In this document: positions 1 through 8,732 of the stretch, piece by piece
Numbering within the stretch: position 1 is the first letter of the stretch
How the letters are laid out: the number at the start of each line of letters is the position of its first letter
Assembly (NCBI GenBank): GCA_910584695.1
Contig: CAJUBR010000026.1
Location: 1 to 34,979 of the forward strand
DNA length: 34,979 nucleotides
Reading direction: 5' to 3'
DNA from: an uncultured Lachnospiraceae bacterium
Lineage (GTDB): Bacteria; Bacillota; Clostridia; Lachnospirales; Lachnospiraceae
Translations under genes and position numbers: made by a program
Notes under the pieces: model-generated
What the model saw: the letters and a program-made list of their open reading frames with translations, nothing else
The model's database searches: none
Told to the model about the DNA's origin: nothing

Positions 1-56
1 AAAGAAGAAAAAAGGAAGAAAAAATAGGCATTTTAAAATATTTTGCGTGGGGCAAC
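1..56 (-). other. AT-rich 3' flank downstream of thiN, possible weak terminator
   Basis: Read on the minus strand, the stretch after the thiN stop has a short AT-rich self-complementary segment around AAAATATTTT, bracketed by GC and GC, followed by a T-rich run broken by C residues. This could end the long operon, but the stem is weak and the window edge cuts off the context. No gene is visible here. Confidence 0.25.
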
Positions 57-734
57 CTATTTATCTTTGCTTTCTATTACCAGAACGTCTCCTTTTTTAA
101 TAGCTATATAAGCCTCCTTAAGAATCTGGTTACTTACAGTAAGGCTGCTCCCCTGACGGATTGTTTTGTCCTTTAACGGATACATAACACCTTCTATCGT
201 CAGTCCTTCCACAATTGCAGTCATGGGAATAACAGACAGATAGTCGCCATACTGTTCTTCTTTTCTGATGCTACAGTTTTTCCGTCCATTTGCGGTAAGC
301 ATCTGTACTCTGTTGGTCTCGTCCACAATGTAACATTTGCATCCGGCACGTTCCGCCTGCAAAAGTAAACCCAGATTCGCCAGTACATGATCCAGACGGC
401 TTCCCGTTGCACCCAAAACTGTAATCTGTCCTGCTCCTTCTTCTAACGCTTTAATAAATGCAAGCTCAGTATCCGACGCATCTTTTTTCGCCGGATACCG
501 TTCAATATACGCAGAAATTTTTTCCTCCCTGATTCTATGCTCATAATCCTTCAAAAGAGATTGGTTCACCGTATCAAAATCACCTACAATATAAGCAGAA
601 ACCAGCCCCAGTGCATCTGCATACTCAAGTCCTCTGTCTACAGCAAAGACCCTATCATAAGATAAGGTCTTAATATATGCTCTTGCAAATTCAATATTCA
701 GATATCCACCTGTAATGATTAAAATGTGTTCCAT
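57..734 (-). CDS. thiN: Thiamine diphosphokinase (thiamine pyrophosphokinase)
   Basis: Predicted cytosolic enzyme that transfers pyrophosphate from ATP to thiamine to give thiamine diphosphate, the cofactor that Dxs (also in this window) needs. At 225 aa it has the usual family length. Visible family motifs in order are AVDRGLEYADALGL near residue 31, VGDFDT near 50, the acidic KKDASDTELAF near 83, the signature GATGSRLDHVLANL near 107, and GSSLTVSN near 194, where the Ser/Asn-rich C-terminal beta domain contacts thiamine. It is the last gene of the stp-prkC-rsgA-rpe-thiN run, 14 bp after rpe, the same order as Bacillus subtilis prpC-prkC-cpgA-rpe-yloS. No riboswitch precedes it, so it is probably expressed with the operon. 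Confidence 0.93.
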   Translation of the reverse strand: MEHILIITGGYLNIEFARAYIKTLSYDRVFAVDRGLEYADALGLVSAYIVGDFDTVNQSLLKDYEHRIREEKISAYIERYPAKKDASDTELAFIKALEEGAGQITVLGATGSRLDHVLANLGLLLQAERAGCKCYIVDETNRVQMLTANGRKNCSIRKEEQYGDYLSVIPMTAIVEGLTIEGVMYPLKDKTIRQGSSLTVSNQILKEAYIAIKKGDVLVIESKDK

Positions 735-748
735 ATATCCTTAAGCTC

Positions 749-1399
749 CTATAATAAATCCTTAAGCTCTTTTACGTTTTGCATAATATTCCCTCTAAAA
801 ACTGCGGATCCGGCAACCATCACATTTGCACCGGCTTCCTTCACCTTTTCGATATTGGAACGGTCAATCCCGCCATCCACTTCAATCCACAAATCCTGCC
901 GGTTATGCTCTTTGGCCATCGATTTTACATCCCTGATTTTTAAAATACTATCTTCGATAAAAGACTGTCCGCCAAAACCGGGGTATACGCTCATAACCAG
1001 AACCATATCCACACAGTCCAGATAAGGAATAAGAACACAAACCGGTGTATCCGGACTGATCGCAATCCCTGCCTTCACCCCCATCGAACGAATTGCCAAA
1101 AGAGTATCCTTTACCTCTTCGCATGCCTCATAATGCACAGTAATCATATCTGCACCCGCTTTTTTAAAATCCTCCACATAACGGATTGGTTCATGAATCA
1201 TAAGATGTACATCAAACAATACCCCCGTCACTTTACGCACAGAGGCAATCACCGGTGCCCCGAATGAAATATTAGGAACAAAAATCCCATCCATAACATC
1301 TAAATGTATCATTCGCGCTCCGGCTGCTGCCGCAACTGCAATATCATTTCCTAATGTCGAAAAATCTGCTGCCAAAACAGATGGTGCTAAATAATTCAT
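749..1399 (-). CDS. rpe: Ribulose-phosphate 3-epimerase
   Basis: Interconverts D-ribulose 5-phosphate and D-xylulose 5-phosphate in the non-oxidative pentose phosphate pathway. The 216-aa protein is a complete TIM barrel. It starts with the family sequence LAPSVLAADF and carries the metal-binding and catalytic residues in HLDVMDGIFVPNISFG (His and Asp near 33-38), FDVHLMI (His near 66), MSVYPGFGGQSF (the phosphate-side loop), and EVDGG (the second catalytic Asp near 174), ending with AGSAVF. It lies 22 bp after rsgA and 14 bp before thiN, so it is almost certainly cotranscribed. Nothing unusual is seen. Confidence 0.96.
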   Translation of the reverse strand: MNYLAPSVLAADFSTLGNDIAVAAAAGARMIHLDVMDGIFVPNISFGAPVIASVRKVTGVLFDVHLMIHEPIRYVEDFKKAGADMITVHYEACEEVKDTLLAIRSMGVKAGIAISPDTPVCVLIPYLDCVDMVLVMSVYPGFGGQSFIEDSILKIRDVKSMAKEHNRQDLWIEVDGGIDRSNIEKVKEAGANVMVAGSAVFRGNIMQNVKELKDLL

Positions 1400-1421
1400 A
1401 TGGTTTCTCCTTATTTATCCG

Positions 1422-2300
1422 TTAACTATACCGCTTTTTTTCTTTTAGCTCTTCAAAAAACAATCTGTAATTCTCATATCTTAAAGGATTGATTTCCCCG
1501 GTATCCACAGCCTGCTTAATGCCGCAGTCCTTTTCTCCCATATGGTTACAGCCCCGAAACCTGCAATCCGGTTCATAATCTTCAAATTCCCTATAATACA
1601 GCTTTAAATCCTCTGGTTCCATATCATAAAAATAAATAGAACTAAAACCAGGGGTATCTGTTAAAAAAGTTTCATCTCCGATTGGAATGATCTCGGAATG
1701 TCTTGTAGTATGTCTGCCCCGTTCAATCTTTTTACTGATCACACCAATATCCATATGTGCATCCGGGTTTAACATATTTATGATAGAAGATTTACCTACC
1801 CCCGAAGGCCCTGCCAATGTAGTAGTTTTCCCTTTCAGTGCACTCCTAATGGTATCCATTCCATGTTCCTCATAAGTACTGGCAAAAATAACCGGATAAC
1901 CGCTTTTTTTATAGACTGCCGCATATTCCTGAGATTTGGCATTGCAAACTAAATCTATCTTATTAAAACATATAAACGTGGGAACCCTCTGTTTTTCCAT
2001 CATGATCAAAAAACGGTCTAACAGATTAAAATTCGGTTCCGGTGCAGCCGCCGCAAATACCACCATTGCCTGATCCACATTTGCAACTGCCGGACGGATC
2101 AATTCCGAAATCCTTGGAAGAATCCGGTCAATATTTCCAATTCTTTTTTCCCTGTCCAAAACAGAAATCACTACATTATCTCCCACTAACGGTTTTACCT
2201 TCCGGTTACGGAACGTTCCCTTTGCTTTACATTCATAAAGAGAACCTTCCGCATATACATAATAAAATCCTGCAATTCCTTTTATAATCTTTCCCTGCAT
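1422..2300 (-). CDS. rsgA: Ribosome small-subunit-dependent GTPase A
   Basis: Circularly permuted GTPase that checks late 30S subunit maturation and is sensitive to (p)ppGpp in related species. The 292-aa protein has an N-terminal OB-fold, then the permuted G motifs: NKID (G4) near residue 113, GPSGVGKSS (G1, P-loop) near 163, and DTPGFSS (G3) near 215. A C-terminal zinc site is formed by Cys and His in DCRFRGCNHMGEKDCGI near 246-262. The ATG directly abuts the prkC stop codon (TAA then ATG), so translation is probably coupled. RsgA is a known substrate of the PrkC-type kinase in Bacillus, which fits its place beside prkC and the phosphatase gene. Confidence 0.96.
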   Translation of the reverse strand: MQGKIIKGIAGFYYVYAEGSLYECKAKGTFRNRKVKPLVGDNVVISVLDREKRIGNIDRILPRISELIRPAVANVDQAMVVFAAAAPEPNFNLLDRFLIMMEKQRVPTFICFNKIDLVCNAKSQEYAAVYKKSGYPVIFASTYEEHGMDTIRSALKGKTTTLAGPSGVGKSSIINMLNPDAHMDIGVISKKIERGRHTTRHSEIIPIGDETFLTDTPGFSSIYFYDMEPEDLKLYYREFEDYEPDCRFRGCNHMGEKDCGIKQAVDTGEINPLRYENYRLFFEELKEKKRYS

Positions 2301-4460
2301 TTACTGCTCCACTGCCTTAAGTTTGGCTTGACCAGATGATGAAAAATTACCTGTAATATCACTACCGTTTTCATCTTTCACACTATACACCAGCGAAGCA
2401 TTATTACTGGTCAGACCCGATACGCTGGAGCAATTTGAAAGCTGAATCGGGAAGGATGCTTCGGAATAATAATCACTAATAATGGTATAGCTTGCATCCC
2501 CCACTTTTAAAATCAGCTCTACAAATACAGATTCACCTTCTTCAAAACTGTAGCTGCTATTACTGATGGAACCGGAAAATGTTGCCGTATAAGTCTTTGT
2601 TTTCGGCTCTTTTCCTTTGCTGATGGTAATATCAATCGCCGTTCCTTCCTTCACCTCTGTCCCTTCTTCAATACTTTGTCTGATCACCTTTCCCTCTTCA
2701 ATGGAATCACTGTATTCCTGCGAAACATTTCCAAGCTTTAAGTTCACTTCCGAAAGTGCCGACTCTGCACCAGTTACCGTCTTCTTTTTCAAATTCGGAA
2801 CCTTCGCAACCTTAACCTCTTTTCCCCTGCTGACTACGATTTTAACAGTGGAACCTTTTGCAGCCTTAGTATTTCCGCCCGGAGTCTGGCTAATAATATA
2901 ATCTTTTTCTACTTCCTCATTATATTCATCATCTTCATCCACTTCAAAACCAGCAGCAGTCAATGCCGCTTTTGCTTCGTCTAAGGTTTTCCCAACCACA
3001 TCAGGAACATCTACTTCCTCCTGCCCTTTACTGATCACAAGGGTAACCTTATCGCTTTCTTCTACTTTTTCTCCTTCTTTCACACTCTGCCTCATTACAA
3101 TTCCTTCTTCAAAGGTATCGCTGTATTCCCTTTCAATCTCATAGGCAATACCTGCCTCCTGTAATGCGGCAACTGCCTTATCTTCCTCTAATCCCACTAC
3201 CGAAATCATATTGAGGCTCTCAACCGTGGAAGGCTGCTCCGTCGTTTTATCCTTCTTCTTAAATCCTCCTGAAATGGATACGATTGCCACAATAATAATA
3301 ATCGCTATGATAACTGTAGCTGCAATGGCACCGATCGTTATCATCTTTTCCATTTTAGGATCTAATTCCCTTTTTTCCTCATCATATTCCTCATCAAATA
3401 AAGAATCATCATCCTCATCATATTCCTCGTCATATTCCTCGTCATATTCCTCTTCCTGATAAAGACTTTCCAATGCTTTATTTGCCTCATCAAGCTCTCC
3501 ACCGGCTCGATTCACCGGAAACATAGAGATTCCCGTCCCCGCAGGTGCCGCATTTTTAATTGCCTCCAATTCCTCTTCAGAAATCTGAATCGTCGGAGCA
3601 CTGTTCGTGGCAGCTCCACCAACTATACCCACCTCTGCATTGGGATCCATGGAAGCTTTCTTCAAATCGGCAAGCATTGCATTCGTCGTCAGATATCTTC
3701 GTTCCGGCTTTTTCTGCGTAGCTTTTAATACAATCTTTTCCAGTGCCACCGGAATATCCGGATAATATTCCCTTGGCGGTATCATTTCACTCTGAATATG
3801 CATAAGGGCCACTGTAACATTATTCTCTCCTTCAAAAGGCACCCTGCCTGTCAGCATTTCATAAAAAGTAATACCCAGTGAATAAATGTCCGAACGTTCA
3901 TCTGAATATCCTCCTCTTGCCTGTTCCGGCGATATGTAATGCACACTTCCCATCGCACTGGATGCAATCGTATTGGAGGTTGCCGCTTTAGCAATACCAA
4001 AATCCGTAACCTTCAGCGTTCCATTTTTTGATACAATGATATTTTGCGGCTTAATATCGCGATGAATCGTATGATGCTCATGTGCCACCTCAATCCCTGC
4101 CGCAATCTGCATAATAAAATCAAGTGCTGTCTGATAAGGAAGCCTTCCGTTTTGCTGGATGTATTCTTTTAAAGTAATCCCTTCCACCAGCTCCATAACA
4201 ATATAGTAATAACCATTTTCTTCTCCTACATCATATACATTTACGATATTCGGATGGGAAAGACCTGCCGCAGACTGTGCCTCCACTCTGAATTTTCCGA
4301 CAAAACTTGTATCATCACTAAATTCCGGCTTTAATACCTTAATTGCAACATAACGGTTTAATACATGACATTTCGCCTTATATACAATTGACATGCCACC
4401 GGAACCGACCTCTTCTATAATCTCATATCGATTTTGAATTATCATACCTTTTTCAAACAT
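2301..4460 (-). CDS. prkC: PASTA-domain Ser/Thr protein kinase (PrkC/Stk type)
   Basis: Membrane kinase that senses peptidoglycan fragments or lipid II through extracellular PASTA repeats. The 719-aa protein has a cytoplasmic kinase domain at about 1-265 with the glycine loop GSGGMS, Lys41 in VAIKVL, HRDIKPQN with catalytic Asp135, DFG at 153-155 and SPEQARGG. It is followed by a linker with an acidic repeat rich in EEYD, one transmembrane helix after the motif MEKMITIGA, and three PASTA domains. The last 100 or so residues are a Ser-rich extension I do not recognise. The start is set at 4460: an AGGTG lies 7 nt upstream of it, while the earlier in-frame ATG at 4475 falls inside the phosphatase gene and has no Shine-Dalgarno. 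It follows stp by 4 bp. Confidence 0.95.
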   Translation of the reverse strand: MFEKGMIIQNRYEIIEEVGSGGMSIVYKAKCHVLNRYVAIKVLKPEFSDDTSFVGKFRVEAQSAAGLSHPNIVNVYDVGEENGYYYIVMELVEGITLKEYIQQNGRLPYQTALDFIMQIAAGIEVAHEHHTIHRDIKPQNIIVSKNGTLKVTDFGIAKAATSNTIASSAMGSVHYISPEQARGGYSDERSDIYSLGITFYEMLTGRVPFEGENNVTVALMHIQSEMIPPREYYPDIPVALEKIVLKATQKKPERRYLTTNAMLADLKKASMDPNAEVGIVGGAATNSAPTIQISEEELEAIKNAAPAGTGISMFPVNRAGGELDEANKALESLYQEEEYDEEYDEEYDEDDDSLFDEEYDEEKRELDPKMEKMITIGAIAATVIIAIIIIVAIVSISGGFKKKDKTTEQPSTVESLNMISVVGLEEDKAVAALQEAGIAYEIEREYSDTFEEGIVMRQSVKEGEKVEESDKVTLVISKGQEEVDVPDVVGKTLDEAKAALTAAGFEVDEDDEYNEEVEKDYIISQTPGGNTKAAKGSTVKIVVSRGKEVKVAKVPNLKKKTVTGAESALSEVNLKLGNVSQEYSDSIEEGKVIRQSIEEGTEVKEGTAIDITISKGKEPKTKTYTATFSGSISNSSYSFEEGESVFVELILKVGDASYTIISDYYSEASFPIQLSNCSSVSGLTSNNASLVYSVKDENGSDITGNFSSSGQAKLKAVEQ
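3419..3454 (-). repeat. Tandem 12-bp repeat inside prkC encoding an EEYD motif
   Basis: Three head-to-tail copies of the 12-bp unit CATATTCCTCGT are visible on the plus strand, the third with one changed base. On the coding strand they give repeated Glu-Glu-Tyr-Asp in the linker just before the transmembrane helix of PrkC, and related but diverged units continue on both sides. Repeats of whole codons can expand or contract without shifting the frame, so linker length may vary between strains. Confidence 0.8.
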
Positions 4461-4464
4461 ATTC

Positions 4465-5199
4465 TCACACCTCATTCAAAGTTTGTTCTACTACCACTAC
4501 ACCAATATTATCTTTTCCTCCGTAGTAATTTGCTCGTTCTATTAACTGGTCACAGATTTTATTTACAAACTCTTTTTGCATTACGATATCTCTTATCTCA
4601 TCATCTTCAACCATATTGGTTAACCCATCCGAGCAAAGCAATACTTTTTCACTCTCCTGTAAAACAATTTCAAAAAAGTCCGGTACGGCTTCATTGCCGG
4701 TCCCCAATGCTCTTGTGATTATGTTTTTTTCCGGATGAAATCTGACCTTTCTCCGGTCTAACTGACCAGTTCTGATTAATTCTTCCACAAGGGAATGATC
4801 CAATGTAATCTGTTTGGCCTCTTCTCCCATCACATATAACCTACTGTCTCCGATATTCGCTACATACATCTTATCCTCTAATAAAACTGCCGCAACAAAC
4901 GTCGTTCCCATTCCCTTTAATTCACTGTTTTCAGATGCCTGTTTCAAAAGCATATCATTTATTTTCGCTATTCCTGTTTTCAAAATTGTAATCGGATTCT
5001 TATATTGACATTCTTTAACATATTCTACAAACCAGGAAACTGCATGTGCCGAGGCGTAATCACCTGCCCGATGCCCTCCCATTCCGTCTGCCACAATATA
5101 CAAATTTGGAAGATTGCCGATACTATTATCTAAAAAAAAGATGCTATCCTGATTCACACTTCTGGTCATTCCTATATCTGTTTTTCCATAGGATATCAT
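4465..5199 (-). CDS. stp: PP2C-family Ser/Thr protein phosphatase (Stp/PrpC)
   Basis: Metal-dependent phosphatase that reverses the action of the neighbouring PASTA kinase. The 244-aa protein matches the single-domain bacterial PP2C type. It has GMTRSVNQDS at the N-terminus, VADGMGGHRAGDYAS with the metal-binding Asp near 38-40, NIGDSRLYV near 117, LCSDGLTNMV near 188 and the C-terminal GGKDNIGVVVV with the last metal-site Asp. It lies 12 bp after rlmN and 4 bp before prkC, so kinase and phosphatase are made from one transcript, as in most Firmicutes. The symbol prpC would be equally valid. Confidence 0.95.
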   Translation of the reverse strand: MISYGKTDIGMTRSVNQDSIFFLDNSIGNLPNLYIVADGMGGHRAGDYASAHAVSWFVEYVKECQYKNPITILKTGIAKINDMLLKQASENSELKGMGTTFVAAVLLEDKMYVANIGDSRLYVMGEEAKQITLDHSLVEELIRTGQLDRRKVRFHPEKNIITRALGTGNEAVPDFFEIVLQESEKVLLCSDGLTNMVEDDEIRDIVMQKEFVNKICDQLIERANYYGGKDNIGVVVVEQTLNEV

Positions 5200-5211
5200 C
5201 GAAACCCTCCT

Positions 5212-6237
5212 TTATCTTTCCTGTTCCATATAGGCTTTCCGAAGCTGCCCGCAGGCAGCATCAATGTCTTTGCCCATACCCCTTCTTATAGTAACATTTA
5301 TCGCATTTTTTTCAAGTAAAACTTTAAAATTTTGGATAGAATTTAGATTTCCCCTTTTGAAATCCCGTTCCTTGATTGGATTGACCGGAATTAAATTAAC
5401 ATGGCAGGGAAAATCATATAACAGTGCTGAAAGCTGTTTTGCATCCTCTTTTGTATCATTTTCCCCTGCCACTAAAGAATATTCAAAGGTAATCCTTCTT
5501 CCGGTCTGTTTGAAATAATAACGGCAGGCTTCCATCAGTTCCGCAATGCCGTACTGATTTGCCACCGGCATAAGTGCTTTCCTTTTCTCGTCATTCGGTG
5601 CATGTAAAGATACCGCAAAGGTAATGGCAAACCCCTCATCTGCCAACCTGTAAATCTGCGGAACGATTCCGCAGCTTGAAACTGTAATATTCCTCTGGCT
5701 GATATGAAGTCCCTCCTCATTTGTCAAAAGTTTTATAAAACGTACCAGATTATCATAGTTATCCAGAGGTTCTCCGGTTCCCATTACAACCACGTTGGAA
5801 ACCCGTTGTTTTGTCACTTTTGAAACAGCGTATATCTGATCAAGCATTTCCGAAGGCGTCAGATTTCTTGCAAGCCCCATTAAGGTAGATGCACAAAACC
5901 GACAGCCCATACGGCAGCCTGCCTGCGAGGAAATACATACCGAATTGCCATGCTTATATGGCATAAATACACTTTCAATCACATTGCCGTCCGACAGCCG
6001 AAACACAAACTTATTCGTACCGTCTGTTTTTGATTCCAATCGGTCTACAATTTCCAGTGAGACAAAATCTTCTTTGATCCATTCCCGGATATCCTTTGGA
6101 AGATTTTTCATTTCCTCCACATTACGTACCATTTTTATATGGCTCCACTGATAAATCTGCTTTGCCCTGAATTTGGGATATCCATGTTCAGTTATATAAT
6201 CCGTCAGTTCCGACAACGTCATTGATTTAATATCCAT
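5212..6237 (-). CDS. rlmN: Dual-specificity 23S rRNA/tRNA adenine-C2 methyltransferase RlmN
   Basis: Radical-SAM enzyme that methylates C2 of A2503 in 23S rRNA and of A37 in some tRNAs. The 341-aa length is normal. The [4Fe-4S] ligands are in AGCRMGCRFCAS (CxxxCxxC) near 107-117, and GTGEPLDNYDN is the SAM-binding GGEP-like segment. The C-terminal Cys of DIDAACGQLR near 330 is the residue that carries the methyl intermediate. The gene overlaps the end of rsmB by 11 bp, which suggests translational coupling between two rRNA-modifying enzymes. A Cfr-type resistance methyltransferase is the alternative, but the synteny and the RlmN-like C-terminus argue against it. Confidence 0.95.
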   Translation of the reverse strand: MDIKSMTLSELTDYITEHGYPKFRAKQIYQWSHIKMVRNVEEMKNLPKDIREWIKEDFVSLEIVDRLESKTDGTNKFVFRLSDGNVIESVFMPYKHGNSVCISSQAGCRMGCRFCASTLMGLARNLTPSEMLDQIYAVSKVTKQRVSNVVVMGTGEPLDNYDNLVRFIKLLTNEEGLHISQRNITVSSCGIVPQIYRLADEGFAITFAVSLHAPNDEKRKALMPVANQYGIAELMEACRYYFKQTGRRITFEYSLVAGENDTKEDAKQLSALLYDFPCHVNLIPVNPIKERDFKRGNLNSIQNFKVLLEKNAINVTIRRGMGKDIDAACGQLRKAYMEQER

Positions 6238-7645
6238 TCTCTAATTCCCTTTTTTTGAATTTCGCAATAAAAAAGCCATCACACATAACATCACCTGGAA
6301 GCAGTTGAAGCATATTTTCCTTTATAATATATTTTTTAAGTGCTTCCGGAACCTGTCCTTCTATTCTCTCTTTTTCAAATGGAAAATGCGACAAAAACCA
6401 GCTTGCATTTTCCTCGTTTTCATCCGGATTAATCGTGCAGGTGCTGTATAATAAAATGCCCCCTGGTTTTACATATGAAGCTGCATTTGTCAAAATCGTA
6501 CGCTGTAGATTTGCAAGCTCTGTCAATTGCTGTTCTTTAATACGGTATTTAATATCATTTTTCTTGGAAATGATACCGAATCCCGAACAGGGAAGATCTG
6601 CAATTACAATATCTGCCCATTCCTTTTTCCCACTATCAGGAACTAACGCATCCCATACCACTGTTTTAACATTACCAAATCCTAACCGTTTAATGTTCTC
6701 ATGAATCAGTACCGTTTTTTTCTCTGTAAGGTCCCTTGCTTCAATTTCTGCCCTGCCGCCCAGCACCTGTGCAAAATGTGTACATTTCCCCCCCGGTGCA
6801 GCACAAAGATCTAATACCCGAAAACCTTCTGTTTCTTTTTGATCCCCGTTTTTCTCTTCCCACCTGTTAAACTCTTTTTCGGGATTTCCGATCTTACACA
6901 GCAACATAGAACTTTCGTCCTGAACAAAAAATTCTCCCTCTTTAAACCCCGGAATCCGCTTAACATAATTAATCCCATTCAGATGGAGTGCCTCTGAAAC
7001 ATAATATCCGTTTTCTACTTTAATACCCTTCTTTGCAATTTTTCCGGCAAGTTCCTCCTTTGTAACCTTTTTTGTATTCACACGAATCGTCAGGTCCTTT
7101 GTCTCCAAAGAAGCTTTTAAAATCTGTCTGGTTCTGTCTTTTCCATACCACTTGATCATCCGTTTTATAATCCACTCCGGCATGGAATACGTAATAGAAA
7201 GATAAGACAATTCATTATTTTCTTCTTCCGGATAGGAAATCTCATCTATATGGCGTTCCACATTGCGGAGTACTCCGTTGACAAATCCTGAAAGGTTTTG
7301 AAATCCCTTCTTTTTGGTAAGCTTCACACATTCATTGCAGGCGGCCTCATTTGGCACGCTATCCATATAAAGCATCTGATAAACGCCCATCCTGAGAACA
7401 CAGCGGATTAACGGTTTACACTTATTTACCTTTGTTTTGCTGTAACAGTTAATCACATAATCCAGCCGTACCTGATATTCCGTCACACCCTCCACGATAC
7501 GGGTAATAAACGCCCTGTCCTGCTTACTCAGAAATTGTTTTTGAAACAGCAGCTTATGAAGTGCATCCTTTACAAATATATTCTTTTTTTCAATCTCTAC
7601 CAGTGTCTCTAGTGCAAGAAGTCTGGTATTTTCCCTTTCTGACAT
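6227..7645 (-). CDS. rsmB: 16S rRNA (cytosine-967-C5)-methyltransferase RsmB
   Basis: Methylates C5 of C967 in 16S rRNA. The 472-aa protein has an N-terminal NusB-like RNA-binding domain (about 1-140, with LETLVEIEKKN and RAFITRIVEGV) and a C-terminal SAM-dependent domain. Motifs are LDLCAAPGGKCTHFAQ (SAM binding), DLPCSGFG (motif IV Cys) and STCTINPDENE (motif VI, with the catalytic Cys). The ATG at 7645 has AGGG about 9 nt upstream. A 79-bp spacer separates it from fmt. In many Firmicutes a zinc metallopeptidase gene sits in this interval, but none is present here. Confidence 0.95.
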   Translation of the reverse strand: MSERENTRLLALETLVEIEKKNIFVKDALHKLLFQKQFLSKQDRAFITRIVEGVTEYQVRLDYVINCYSKTKVNKCKPLIRCVLRMGVYQMLYMDSVPNEAACNECVKLTKKKGFQNLSGFVNGVLRNVERHIDEISYPEEENNELSYLSITYSMPEWIIKRMIKWYGKDRTRQILKASLETKDLTIRVNTKKVTKEELAGKIAKKGIKVENGYYVSEALHLNGINYVKRIPGFKEGEFFVQDESSMLLCKIGNPEKEFNRWEEKNGDQKETEGFRVLDLCAAPGGKCTHFAQVLGGRAEIEARDLTEKKTVLIHENIKRLGFGNVKTVVWDALVPDSGKKEWADIVIADLPCSGFGIISKKNDIKYRIKEQQLTELANLQRTILTNAASYVKPGGILLYSTCTINPDENEENASWFLSHFPFEKERIEGQVPEALKKYIIKENMLQLLPGDVMCDGFFIAKFKKRELENGY

Positions 7646-7724
7646 ATTTTCATCCCTATCCTTTGCTACGATTTAACCGGATACTTTTAAGACAGCTTAT
7701 AATCCATTCCTGCACTTCCTACGC

Positions 7725-8720
7725 TCATCCGCCAAGTTTCATACCTCTATCAATATCATATCCTAATAAAAATGCAGATGTATCCATTCGTTTCTTGCCC
7801 TCTAACTGAAGATTCATAATTCTAAGGGCACCATTGCCACAGCGTACCGTAAAGCTCTTCTTATCTACTGCAATCACTGTTCCCGGTAAATCAAGATGGT
7901 CGAAACTTTCTTTTTCTCCTTCCAGACCTGCTTTTGCCTGTTCCATAATCACACCAGCTTCCGCATCATCCAAAACCTCTGCCCTGTATATCTTCAAGCC
8001 TTTCCCGTTAATCGATGTAAATGCACTTGGCCACGGATTGAATCCCCTGATCAGACATTCCAATCCCACTGCATCTTTTGTAAAATCCAGCCTTCCCATT
8101 TCTTTAGTAAGCATCTTTGCATAACTACTCTTACTGTCATCCTGCTTTGTTCTCGAAGCGGTTCCTTTTTCTAGCTGCTCTAACGTAGAGACCAGAAGCT
8201 TTGCTCCTTCTGCTGCCAGCTTTTCAAATAAAGAACCCCCTGTCTCCTCCCTGTCCAGAACAACCCTGCTCTGACAGATGATATCCCCGGTATCGATACC
8301 TTTTTCCATATACATTGTTGTAACACCGGTTTCCTTTAATCCGTCAATGACTGCCCACTGAATCGGAGCAGCCCCCCTGTAAGCAGGGAGCAGCGATGCA
8401 TGAACATTAATACATCCAAATCTTGGAATATTTAAAATTCTTTCCGGAAGAAACTGTCCAAAAGCAACTACTACAATGACATCCGGAGCAATCTCTTCCA
8501 ATTCTTCTATAAAGGATTCCTCTCTTACCCTCTCAGGCTGAGCCACCTTCAGATTATATTCCAGAGCCTTTTCCTTCACCGGCGTATGCATAACCTTCTT
8601 TCCCCGTCCTTTTGCTTTATCCGGCTGGGTTATCACCAGTGCAACCTCATGTCCTGCCTTTACAATTGCCTCTAACGTATCCACCGCAAAATCAGGTGTT
8701 CCCATATAAACTACTTTCAT
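7725..8720 (-). CDS. fmt: Methionyl-tRNA formyltransferase
   Basis: Formylates the initiator Met-tRNA using 10-formyltetrahydrofolate. The 331-aa protein begins with VVYMGTPDFAV and carries the family signature HASLLPAYRGAAPIQWA, with the catalytic Asn-His pair in CINVHASLLP near 108 and Asp in KGIDTGDII near 144. The C-terminal OB-fold (about 205-320) binds the tRNA and includes GFNPWPSAF. It is 12 bp after def. Formylation by Fmt and deformylation by Def are consecutive steps in one pathway, and their pairing is common across bacteria. A GGTGG sits upstream of the ATG. Confidence 0.97.
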   Translation of the reverse strand: MKVVYMGTPDFAVDTLEAIVKAGHEVALVITQPDKAKGRGKKVMHTPVKEKALEYNLKVAQPERVREESFIEELEEIAPDVIVVVAFGQFLPERILNIPRFGCINVHASLLPAYRGAAPIQWAVIDGLKETGVTTMYMEKGIDTGDIICQSRVVLDREETGGSLFEKLAAEGAKLLVSTLEQLEKGTASRTKQDDSKSSYAKMLTKEMGRLDFTKDAVGLECLIRGFNPWPSAFTSINGKGLKIYRAEVLDDAEAGVIMEQAKAGLEGEKESFDHLDLPGTVIAVDKKSFTVRCGNGALRIMNLQLEGKKRMDTSAFLLGYDIDRGMKLGG

Positions 8721-8732
8721 TGTTCCACCATC

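Noticed and set aside
7687..7707. Six-codon open frame (MDYKLS) in the fmt-rsmB spacer, considered as a small peptide or a gene remnant
   Set aside because: It is too short and has no conserved features. I see no recognisable remnant of the zinc peptidase often found here.
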